16,160 bases of DNA, taken from positions 1 through 16,160 of the forward strand of contig NZ_MUXV01000074.1 of the NCBI RefSeq assembly GCF_002014975.1, written 5' to 3'. A program made the translations under genes and the position numbers. The stretch is from Moraxella bovis. Its GTDB lineage: Bacteria; Pseudomonadota; Gammaproteobacteria; Pseudomonadales; Moraxellaceae. The notes below the pieces were generated by a model. The model worked only from the letters and a program-made list of their open reading frames with translations, ran no database searches and was not told the origin of the DNA. Shown piece by piece: positions 7,385-12,525 of this stretch. Position 1 is the first letter of the stretch. Every line of letters begins with the position of its first letter.

Positions 7385-7450
7385 AGGATATTTCCTTATC
7401 AGTGGTTAGTATTCTAGCCCCTTGTTTGATTTGACGGTCTGCAAGGGGCT
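7346..7450 (-). promoter_or_regulatory. Alternative-pairing leader around the antirepressor start
   Basis: In the - strand RNA four segments occur in order: 7450-7442 (AGCCCCTTG), 7424-7416 (CAAGGGGCT), 7365-7357 (AGCCCCTTG) and 7352-7346 (TCAAGGG). Segment 2 can pair with 1 or equally perfectly with 3, and 3 can pair with 4. The 2:3 stem would enclose the Shine-Dalgarno and the ATG at 7384; 1:2 plus 3:4 would leave them free. This is visible in sequence. That it acts as a switch is inference. Confidence 0.5.
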
Positions 7451-7454
7451 TTTT
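7385..7454 (+). ncRNA. Possible sar-like antisense RNA to the antirepressor leader
   Basis: On the + strand a weak promoter-like pair, TTGATT at 7349-7354 and TACATT at 7373-7378 (18 bp apart), would start RNA near 7385, at the antirepressor ATG. A perfect 9-bp hairpin (7416-7424 / 7442-7450) followed by T5 forms a + strand intrinsic terminator although no + strand gene ends there. The predicted RNA of about 70 nt would be antisense to the antirepressor ribosome-binding site, as sar RNA is to ant in P22. The hairpin is solid; the promoter is weak. Confidence 0.3.
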
Positions 7455-7468
7455 ATTGCGTACCGTAT

Positions 7469-7511
7469 TAGTACGGTGCTAATAATAGCACTGTACTATT
7501 GATTAAGTCAA
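7469..7511 (-). promoter_or_regulatory. Antirepressor promoter with 30-bp palindromic operator
   Basis: On the - strand TTGACT (7511-7506) and TATTAT (7487-7482) are 18 bp apart. The -10 box and start region lie inside a 30-bp palindrome at 7469-7498: TAGTAC-G-GTGCTA-ATAA-TAGCAC-T-GTACTA, with one mismatched pair. A second palindrome, ACCGTA-TTAG-TACGGT, overlaps at 7462-7477. Paired TAGTAC/GTACTA half-sites are plausible operators for the Arc-like protein encoded next door. Confidence 0.65.
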
Positions 7512-7527
7512 GTATTTTTGTTAAAAT
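7499..7527 (+). promoter_or_regulatory. Predicted promoter of the arc-like gene
   Basis: TTGATT (7499-7504) and TAAAAT (7522-7527) are separated by 17 bp, 30 bp upstream of the arc-like start. The -35 box abuts the 30-bp palindrome and overlaps the antirepressor promoter on the other strand, so a bound repressor would affect both promoters. Confidence 0.5.
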
Positions 7528-7556
7528 ATTTGTAAATTTTTTCAAAAGGTGCTTGT

Positions 7557-7787
7557 ATGGCTCGTTCCGACCCCCAATTTAACTTACGCATTCCCCAAGA
7601 ATTAAAGGAGCAAATAGAAAAATCCGCCAAAGATGACGGACGCTCTGTGAATGCACAGGCGGTTCATTTGTTGCAAGTTGGCTTAGAAAACCGCCAGCAA
7701 AAACCCCCAACTCAATACATAGATATTACAGACGCATTGACGGACATTATGAAAGAAATCCAATCATTAAAAAAACCGCTTGATTAA
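7557..7787 (+). CDS. Arc-family ribbon-helix-helix repressor
   Basis: A 76-aa DNA-binding protein. Residues 2-45 (ARSDPQFNLRIPQELKEQIEKSAKDDGRSVNAQAVHLLQVGLE) match the Arc domain: a beta strand with alternating exposed residues (QFNLRIP), then helix A and helix B after GRSVNA. The C-terminus (ITDALTDIMKEIQSL) is a short extra helix. It is encoded divergently from an AntA/AntB antirepressor, with palindromic operators between, so it most likely represses the antirepressor as Arc does in P22. The last codons overlap a bidirectional terminator hairpin. Confidence 0.88.
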   Translation: MARSDPQFNLRIPQELKEQIEKSAKDDGRSVNAQAVHLLQVGLENRQQKPPTQYIDITDALTDIMKEIQSLKKPLD

Positions 7788-7794
7788 GCGGTTT
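7769..7794. terminator. Bidirectional terminator between arc-like and tail L genes
   Basis: A perfect 9-bp hairpin, AAACCGCTT-GATT-AAGCGGTTT (7773-7794). On the - strand it is followed by T7, giving a good terminator for the tail M-L transcript. On the + strand it has a T3 tail and ends the arc-like transcript. It lies across the arc-like stop codon. Confidence 0.75.
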
Positions 7795-7828
7795 ATCCCC
7801 AATCCCAATAGCATTAACATATATCCCC

Positions 7829-8512
7829 CTAGGTTAGGTTAGACGCAGGATAGCCTGCAAAGGGTAGTTCGGCATTTTTGCCAAAGCGGAGCATGCAGTC
7901 GGACAGCCGTCCACCGCACCTGTCCTGCTCAGGGTCATCGGTGGGCTTACCGTCTATGGTAAACCGTGCCGTGCCTGTATATCCGCACGCCTCGCCCCGA
8001 TAGCGACCGCACACCGCCTCATGGCAGTAGCTCGTGATTTGCCTTACGGGGATTTTTAAGCCCTCAAAGTCCACGGGGTTGGACAGCTCAAAGGTAGTGG
8101 TGGCATTCGTCTCGCTTGTCTTTTGCTCGATGTACCAATGCTGTACTTTGTAATGCTCATCATCGCTACTGTCCAAAAACTCAGCAAGGGTGTGGATAAC
8201 TTTTAGCTTTGCCCCTGCAAAATCGCCATATCGCAGGCATAAATACCGCAAGGCTTGTGGCACACCGCCAATGTCGTTATGAACGGTAAGCGTGGGCGTG
8301 CTTGCCTTGCCGTCTGAGCGGACTTCTAGCCCGTCAGCGGTTATGGCGATGGCTTGGTATTCATTGCCTTGCCATGTAATCACGCCCCCATTTTGGTCAT
8401 GGTTGTGTCCGTGAAAGCGGTAAACATCGCCCCCAAATTTACGAGCGTCCAATTCGTACAAGGTGATAAAACCCTGTACGACTGACTGCTCTACACGACT
8501 GTTAAAGCTCAT
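7829..8512 (-). CDS. Lambda gpL-like minor tail protein
   Basis: A 227-aa minor tail protein L family member. The N-terminal half reads LYELDARKFGGDVYRFHGHNHDQNGGVITWQGNEYQAIAITADGLE, typical of gpL. The C-terminal domain has cysteines at 163, 168, 176, 199 and 206 (CHEAVCGRYRGEACGY, then DRCGGRLSDC). In lambda gpL cysteines of this domain bind an iron-sulfur cluster; the same use here is inferred. Its ATG overlaps the TGA of the upstream gene (ATGA). Length is normal and the gene looks intact. A strong terminator follows. Confidence 0.92.
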   Translation of the reverse strand: MSFNSRVEQSVVQGFITLYELDARKFGGDVYRFHGHNHDQNGGVITWQGNEYQAIAITADGLEVRSDGKASTPTLTVHNDIGGVPQALRYLCLRYGDFAGAKLKVIHTLAEFLDSSDDEHYKVQHWYIEQKTSETNATTTFELSNPVDFEGLKIPVRQITSYCHEAVCGRYRGEACGYTGTARFTIDGKPTDDPEQDRCGGRLSDCMLRFGKNAELPFAGYPASNLT

Positions 8513-8898
8513 AATGTCTCGCTTGATTCGTCTGTTTTGGCAGGCTCGGCAGTCTTATCCGCCACGTCCACCGCCACGCCAAATTTACCGTCTTTGTAGG
8601 ACACGGCAAAGGCATTGATGGTTTTTGAGTTGTCCCAGCCTTGTAGCTGTTTTAATTGACCCGCTCCCCATGCCAAAATCTCAGTGCGAAACAGACTGGC
8701 ACGATTGCGTTTTAAAAGTCCGTGGTTTATCTCAGCGTTAAACACATCAAAGCCTTCATCTTCGGGGTAGTAGATAATCTCTACCGTGCCTGCTTTTTCG
8801 CCGTGGGTGTATTGCCATGCGTCCACTTGTGCGATAAAGGACTGCAAGGTTTGAGCTTCCAAGCGTGATAGCATGGTTAGTTTTTGGGTGTTGCTCAT
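8509..8898 (-). CDS. Hypothetical protein between tail genes M and L
   Basis: A 129-aa protein from the ATG at 8898, chosen because GGAG lies 6 nt upstream. The frame extends further to 8970, but that would run through a terminator. It starts MSNTQKLTMLSRLEAQTLQSFIAQVDAW and includes EIIYYPEDEGFDVFNAEINHGLL; the C-terminus is acidic and disordered (DKTAEPAKTDESSETL). No family is recognised. It is absent from lambda's M-L interval, but translational coupling to L (ATGA) suggests a tail-related role or a small insertion. Confidence 0.7.
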   Translation of the reverse strand: MSNTQKLTMLSRLEAQTLQSFIAQVDAWQYTHGEKAGTVEIIYYPEDEGFDVFNAEINHGLLKRNRASLFRTEILAWGAGQLKQLQGWDNSKTINAFAVSYKDGKFGVAVDVADKTAEPAKTDESSETL

Positions 8899-8911
8899 GA
8901 TTTTCTCCATT

Positions 8912-8931
8912 AAAAAAGCCCCATGTGGGGC
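8912..8931 (-). terminator. Intrinsic terminator after tail gene M
   Basis: On the - strand GCCCC-ACAT-GGGGC is followed by T6, then AATGGAG, the ribosome-binding site of the next gene. Confidence 0.65.
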
Positions 8932-8933
8932 GG

Positions 8934-9266
8934 TTAAAAAACTTGCCTTAAGCCAAAACTGATTTGCCAAACATCGCCACCTTGCTTTTGGCGGGATATT
9001 TCCCCATCTAAGCGGACTTTGATACTTGGTTCATCGGCTACTGGCGTAAAATTAAAGGCTTCCACGCCTTTTGTGTCAATCAAAAAGCGGTAAATCTCAT
9101 CAATCACCGCTTTTTTGTCTGTTTTGCTACATTGCCATGATTTACGGCTATTGTTTATACCAAAACTTACCGCCTGCTCATAGCCATCATTAAAAGCGGT
9201 TATGGTGGTATTTAAGGCGGTAGTTTCGCTACTGTCTGTGGATATGTCCCATGTAAAGGTTTTCAT
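8934..9266 (-). CDS. Lambda gpM-like minor tail protein
   Basis: A 110-aa protein of the phage minor tail family. It starts MKTFTWDISTDSS and shows the family pattern of a beta-rich fold with FNDGYEQAVSFGINNSRKSW, then EIYRFLIDTKGVEAFNFTP, ending QISFGLRQVF. gpM acts with gpL in tail-tip assembly. It follows a 38-53-aa membrane peptide with an ATGA overlap and precedes the terminator 8912-8931. It appears complete. Confidence 0.9.
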   Translation of the reverse strand: MKTFTWDISTDSSETTALNTTITAFNDGYEQAVSFGINNSRKSWQCSKTDKKAVIDEIYRFLIDTKGVEAFNFTPVADEPSIKVRLDGEISRQKQGGDVWQISFGLRQVF

Positions 9267-9379
9267 TTTTTGCCATCTCTAAATTTTAGAAAATTGACCA
9301 CAGCATTTAAGATGTTGCTAAATTGCCAAATCAATACCAATACAATAGCAAAAATTCCTATTACAACGATATTTTGCAT
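9263..9379 (-). CDS. Small single-span membrane peptide coupled to tail gene M
   Basis: A 38-aa frame from ATG at 9379 with GGAG 8 nt upstream. It starts MQNIVVIGIFAIVLVLIW, a clear membrane segment at about residues 4-18, and has a basic tail (FLKFRDGKK). Its TGA overlaps the ATG of the M gene (ATGA). The same frame extends in phase to a GTG at 9424 with AAGGA upstream, giving 53 aa. Good start signals and exact coupling support a real gene. No family is recognised. Confidence 0.55.
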   Translation of the reverse strand: MQNIVVIGIFAIVLVLIWQFSNILNAVVNFLKFRDGKK

Positions 9380-9460
9380 AGATATTTCTCCAATTTTTGC
9401 CAATTCTATGTTAAAATTTACCACAAGTTATCCTTTTAAGTATCGTTTAAAGGGGTAATA

Positions 9461-9493
9461 AAAAACCCAACTGTTTGCACCAGTTGGGTTTTT
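9461..9493. terminator. Strong bidirectional terminator after the terminase/tape-measure fusion
   Basis: A 13-bp perfect stem, AAAAACCCAACTG / CAGTTGGGTTTTT, with a 7-nt loop. A T run follows on both strands. It ends the fusion gene transcript (3 bp after its stop codon). Confidence 0.8.
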
Positions 9494-9495
9494 GT

Positions 9496-10689
9496 TTATC
9501 TACCGTAATATATACCGCCCTGCCTTAGCTGACTATGGTGATATTTCTGTATCTCATCTCGGGCAATATATTTTGCCATATTGCCAATAGTTACCAAAAC
9601 ATCGCCGTTGGGCTGTTGCTCCACGGTGGCTTGTGCATTGCTGTGATTGTGGATAATCACATTGACAGCTTTGCCATTACCCATACTTGCCAATTTATCA
9701 TCCAAGGCTTTGGCGGTGTGTTTAGGCAGGACACGCTCGCCTTTTTCCAAATTCCAAGTGCCTGATTTTGGCACGGACATAATACCGTCGTGGGCTTGAC
9801 CGATGACAGGGTTTCGGATTTGTTGGATTGCCGATACAATCTTCATGCCCTGTGTTGTGGCGGTTGCCACACCTGCAAACTTTTGGGCTAAGGTCGTGCC
9901 TTCGGCAAAAGCGTCCGATATGGCGTAATACCACGCCTGCTGTTCGGCTGTGGTGCTAATGCCATGCTTAGCTTTAAGCTCACTAAAATAGCTTACAAGG
10001 CGTTCTGGTAGCTCCACCGATGGCATCTGATATTCAGGGTTTTGCCACCATGCAAAAAAGAAAAACCGCCAATCTTGGGCGGTTAAATCTTTATCAGCTA
10101 ATTGGTCTTTTTCGGCTTGTTGGCAATACTCAAAAAAATAACCTTGTCTGCCTTCTGCCGTGGACTCAAGCGTGGCAATACCATCAATCGGTACGGCTTC
10201 AAATGCACCCGTTACAATCTCTCTTGCCTTGTCGGGATATTTAGCACAGATTTTACCGAATTCTGATACATGCAATCGCTGCAGCGTACCGCCACGAAAG
10301 GATGTACTGACCGTAACACTACCACCATTTTCAAACACCAGCTCTTCTTTGGTCTCAATCTTAACAGGGTTGGCAAGACGGACAAGTTCTGGCAGGTTGT
10401 CATAAGCGAATTTGACCTTTTCCCGAAAAAGCCGTTTGGCGTCGTGTAGCGTGTGGGCAATCAAGGCACATTTCTTGGACTCGAACAGCGCACAATCTAA
10501 CTGCATGATACACACTTGCGTGGTGAAACCTAATTGTCGTGCTTTTAGGATAATGTTTTTGTGGTGTTCGTCTTGAAAATATGCCAACTGCTCGGCTGTC
10601 ATCTTGAATTTAACTTTTTTACCCGTCTTATCTGTGATGTAGTACAGGTTATTCAAGCGATATAAGGGGTCTGCTAATTTATCAAACAT
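9496..10689 (-). CDS. In-frame fusion: terminase large subunit N-terminus joined to tape-measure C-terminus
   Basis: A single 397-aa frame made of two unrelated parts. Residues 1 to about 256 are a terminase large subunit ATPase: the P-loop-like region KARQLGFTT (49-57), the acidic motif VSEFGK (141-146), LESTAEGR and AWWQNPEY, ending TTAEQQAWYY. Residues about 257-397 are the C-terminus of a lambda-like tape-measure protein: ISDAFAEGTTLAQKFAGVA, GQAHDGIMSVPKSGTWNLEKGERVLP, and the tail HSQLRQGGIYYGR. The terminase nuclease domain is missing, as are all genes normally between terL and the tape measure. The junction lies near 9915-9930. Overlap with the small terminase stop (TAATG) is intact. 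DNA packaging should be lost. The product may not fold usefully. Confidence 0.88.
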   Translation of the reverse strand: MFDKLADPLYRLNNLYYITDKTGKKVKFKMTAEQLAYFQDEHHKNIILKARQLGFTTQVCIMQLDCALFESKKCALIAHTLHDAKRLFREKVKFAYDNLPELVRLANPVKIETKEELVFENGGSVTVSTSFRGGTLQRLHVSEFGKICAKYPDKAREIVTGAFEAVPIDGIATLESTAEGRQGYFFEYCQQAEKDQLADKDLTAQDWRFFFFAWWQNPEYQMPSVELPERLVSYFSELKAKHGISTTAEQQAWYYAISDAFAEGTTLAQKFAGVATATTQGMKIVSAIQQIRNPVIGQAHDGIMSVPKSGTWNLEKGERVLPKHTAKALDDKLASMGNGKAVNVIIHNHSNAQATVEQQPNGDVLVTIGNMAKYIARDEIQKYHHSQLRQGGIYYGR

Positions 10690-11114
10690 TATCCCCCCTT
10701 ATCTTCCCCCAACTCTTTCATGAATTTTGCCATGAGTGAAATGGCGTTGTCTGCGCTGTCGTCTTGCCCTTTGTCGCTGTATTTCTTCGGGTTCATTCTT
10801 GATAATACCCATTTTCGGGTATCAATGCGAAGTTTCGCCCGTGCCACTTCTGCTGTCTCTGGTAAGACTTCATCAGCGATGGTCAGCATCTCTTCAAAGT
10901 GTGTGGTCTCTCTGTCTTCACACGCTCTACGATACTGCTCGCAAAATTCGCTGTTATCATCAATCCAACGCATGACCGTAGCCATGTGTGGCATATCCTT
11001 ATCAAGGCATACACTTCTAAGACTGCGACCGTTTGCGATGCGTTCACAAATCTCTAACGCTAATTCATCAGTAAATAATGTTGGTCTGCCCCTTGTGGGC
11101 TTGCTTGCTGTCAT
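10689..11114 (-). CDS. terS: Terminase small subunit
   Basis: A 141-aa protein from the ATG at 11114, chosen because AGGAGG lies 6 nt upstream. An in-frame upstream start at 11168 lacks such a site. The sequence (GRPTLFTDELALEICERIANGRSLRSVCLDKDMPHMATVMRWI) is the N-terminal DNA-recognition helix-turn-helix of Sf6-type small terminases. It is followed by FCEQYRRACEDRE and the conserved KLRIDTRKWVLSRMNPKKYSDK. It would recognise the packaging site. It appears complete, but its large subunit partner is truncated. Confidence 0.9.
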   Translation of the reverse strand: MTASKPTRGRPTLFTDELALEICERIANGRSLRSVCLDKDMPHMATVMRWIDDNSEFCEQYRRACEDRETTHFEEMLTIADEVLPETAEVARAKLRIDTRKWVLSRMNPKKYSDKGQDDSADNAISLMAKFMKELGEDKGG

Positions 11115-11201
11115 AAGCCCTCCTGTGGGCAAAAAAGCGTTGGGCGTAACGACTCGCTGATATTGCAATACTAGTCATCAGGACTTACCGCCTTGCCCAA
11201 C

Positions 11202-11227
11202 AAAAAAGCCCCACCAAAAGGTAGGGC
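11202..11227 (-). terminator. Intrinsic terminator of the repeat RNA
   Basis: On the - strand GCCCTACC-TTTT-GGTGGGGC forms an 8-bp stem with one U-G pair, followed by T6. It separates the repeat RNA from the small terminase gene. Confidence 0.8.
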
Positions 11228-11264
11228 ATAGGATTAAAAACAAAAACGGCTAAGTTTTCACACT

Positions 11265-11300
11265 ATCTACAATAGTAGAAATTAAATAAGGTCGTTAGAC
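11265..11300 (-). CRISPR. Solitary type V-A (Cas12a) CRISPR repeat
   Basis: On the - strand the 36-mer begins GTCTAACGACC and ends AATTTCTACTATTGTAGAT. The end carries the Cas12a handle: stem TCTAC/GTAGA with loop TATT, preceded by the AATT of the pseudoknot and followed by AT. From memory, both ends match Cas12a repeats of Moraxella and relatives. Only one copy was seen in the window and no cas genes are present, so this is not an array. Confidence 0.85.
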
Positions 11301-11326
11301 TTTCACACTTAACCGCATTCTAGTAA

Positions 11327-11355
11327 ATTATAGGGTTTTTCGTTCGGTTTGTCAA
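11327..11355 (-). promoter_or_regulatory. Perfect-consensus promoter for the repeat RNA
   Basis: On the - strand TTGACA (11355-11350) and TATAAT (11332-11327) are separated by 17 bp, both boxes at full consensus. Nothing but the repeat RNA lies before the terminator, so it drives a dedicated RNA. No operator-like palindrome overlaps it, suggesting constitutive expression. Confidence 0.85.
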
Positions 11356-11372
11356 GTGTCTTGTGCAGGATT

Positions 11373-12074
11373 TTAGGCAATAAACCGATTTTGCAACGCC
11401 ATAATGCACCGCTCGGATATTTCTAAGCGGTGTTTTAATTCAGCCAAATGGTCTAACGCACCACTAAAATACGCCATCATCTGTGATAGCTCATCTTGGG
11501 CTTTTTTATTTTGAAAAGCGTTGTCGGCTAATACATTTTGAATGAGTGGGATATTCAATGCAGGGGCGAACTCAAAACCCATAATAAACGCCATTGCATT
11601 TTCAAAATCTGATGCCAAAATATCTTTATAACTTGGTACGCCAAACTTATCTTTTAAGGCGGTGTACACCGTTTGATAATGGGTGCTATTATGTAGGCAT
11701 TTTTGGCGGACGCACTTTTGGATTTGGGCTTGTTGCTCGGTTGAGATGGTGTGGCGGTATTGCCCTGTTTTGCGAATGCTTGGCAGGACTTCATCAAAGA
11801 CCCAGTTTTGGAATTTGACCGCTTCCGCCTTATTAGAGCGGAAAATCACACGGTATAGGTTGGGTTCGTTGATGAATGTTACTTGCTTTTTACCACTTTC
11901 ATAGCTGATATACATTTTATGTACACCAGCTTCATCAAGATTAAAACGGCTTGGATTGGCATTGCTAATATCAAGAATGGTAGCAACATCAGTTAGGCAA
12001 AATAGCGGTTCACCATTTTTTAGCTCAACACGGACGGTTTGGGATTGGAAATCAAAATTGATAAGACTAGACAT
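11373..12074 (-). CDS. BRO-N domain protein, likely antirepressor
   Basis: A 233-aa protein. The BRO-N domain covers about 5-105: VRVELKNGEPLFCLTDVATILDISNANPSRFNLDEAGVHKMYI, then FINEPNLYRVIFRSNKAEAVKFQNWVFDEVLPSIRKTGQY, the family's hallmark. The C-terminal part is helical with a coiled-coil-like end (DHLAELKHRLEISERC). BRO-N proteins bind DNA and act as phage antirepressors or regulators. AGGAG lies about 9 nt upstream of the ATG, which overlaps the stop of the preceding gene by 8 nt. It is the last protein gene before the repeat RNA. Confidence 0.88.
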   Translation of the reverse strand: MSSLINFDFQSQTVRVELKNGEPLFCLTDVATILDISNANPSRFNLDEAGVHKMYISYESGKKQVTFINEPNLYRVIFRSNKAEAVKFQNWVFDEVLPSIRKTGQYRHTISTEQQAQIQKCVRQKCLHNSTHYQTVYTALKDKFGVPSYKDILASDFENAMAFIMGFEFAPALNIPLIQNVLADNAFQNKKAQDELSQMMAYFSGALDHLAELKHRLEISERCIMALQNRFIA

Positions 12075-12525
12075 TGGCTAATACTCCTGTGTATTGAGAT
12101 TTAACCCTAGTTTGAAATAGGGTGGACAAGATGTTCAAAACACCGTACACAGTCGGCTGTGCATTCTCACGATATGCACCATCTTGCCCATAACAGAAAG
12201 TAATAGGCAACAAAAAATCGCTAGGCGTAGCGATGACGCTGTGTAAAATCGGTGGTTTTGAAACACCTTGTGTCATATCATACGCCTGTTGGGTGGCTTT
12301 GTCAATCTTTTTTGGCATCATATCAGCAATCAATAGTGAGATGATATTGATTTCTTTGACACGATTATCAAGGGCTATGTTAAACATAGGACTAGATATG
12401 GTATCTAATTTTGATTTTTCATCATCATCTAGGGATTGTAATGCTTGGGTAGTATTTTGAATTAAGCACCAACACCCCACACAGTCAAGCCATGTAGGGT
12501 GTTTTTTTAAGTGATGGTTAGGCAA
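12067..12525 (-). CDS. Hypothetical protein between KilA-N and BRO-N genes
   Basis: A frame of up to 152 codons with no recognised domain. The only far-upstream start is a TTG at 12525 that overlaps the KilA-N stop by 8 nt and has no Shine-Dalgarno. The first 18 codons run through an inverted repeat (12471-12508), so the N-terminus is doubtful. A GTG near 12480 and an ATG at 12387 are alternatives. The body (ALQSLDDDEKSKLDTI, EINIISLLIADMMPKKIDKATQQAYDMTQG) looks protein-like. Its 3' end contains the ribosome-binding site of the BRO-N gene. It may be a 5'-truncated gene. Confidence 0.5.
   Translation of the reverse strand: MPNHHLKKHPTWLDCVGCWCLIQNTTQALQSLDDDEKSKLDTISSPMFNIALDNRVKEINIISLLIADMMPKKIDKATQQAYDMTQGVSKPPILHSVIATPSDFLLPITFCYGQDGAYRENAQPTVYGVLNILSTLFQTRVKSQYTGVLANV
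12471..12508 (+). terminator. Orphan + strand terminator-like hairpin
   Basis: AACACCC-C-ACA (12471-12481) pairs with TGT-A-GGGTGTT (12493-12503) across an 11-nt loop with one mismatch. T7 follows at 12502-12508. The T run faces the + direction, yet no + strand gene precedes it. It may end an unseen antisense transcript or mark an old recombination joint. Confidence 0.4.

Larger units (their letters stand above)
11202..11320 (-). ncRNA. Predicted small RNA carrying one type V-A CRISPR repeat (candidate Racr)
   Basis: The unit has a perfect-consensus promoter (11355-11327), predicted 5' end near 11320, an intact 36-nt repeat at 11300-11265, and an intrinsic terminator at 11227-11202, giving roughly 119 nt. 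CGGTTAAGT (11315-11307) and ACTTAGCCG (11255-11247) can form a 9-bp stem (one G-U) that encloses the repeat. AGTGTGAAA flanks the repeat on both sides. No second repeat exists, so there is no ordinary spacer. Phage-borne solitary repeats are known to act as RNA anti-CRISPRs by capturing Cas protein. That function here is inferred. Alternatively it makes a crRNA-like guide from the downstream sequence. Confidence 0.75.

Noticed and set aside
10720..11160. 146-aa + strand frame opposite the small terminase gene
   Set aside because: It is antisense to a well-supported gene, serine/leucine-rich in a way typical of shadow frames, with no ribosome-binding site.
10689..11168. Longer small terminase starting at 11168
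   Set aside because: The extra 18 residues are atypical for the family and the ATG at 11114 has an excellent AGGAGG site.
11265..11300. A CRISPR array
   Set aside because: Only one repeat copy is present and I saw no second copy elsewhere in the window, so it is reported as a solitary repeat, not an array.
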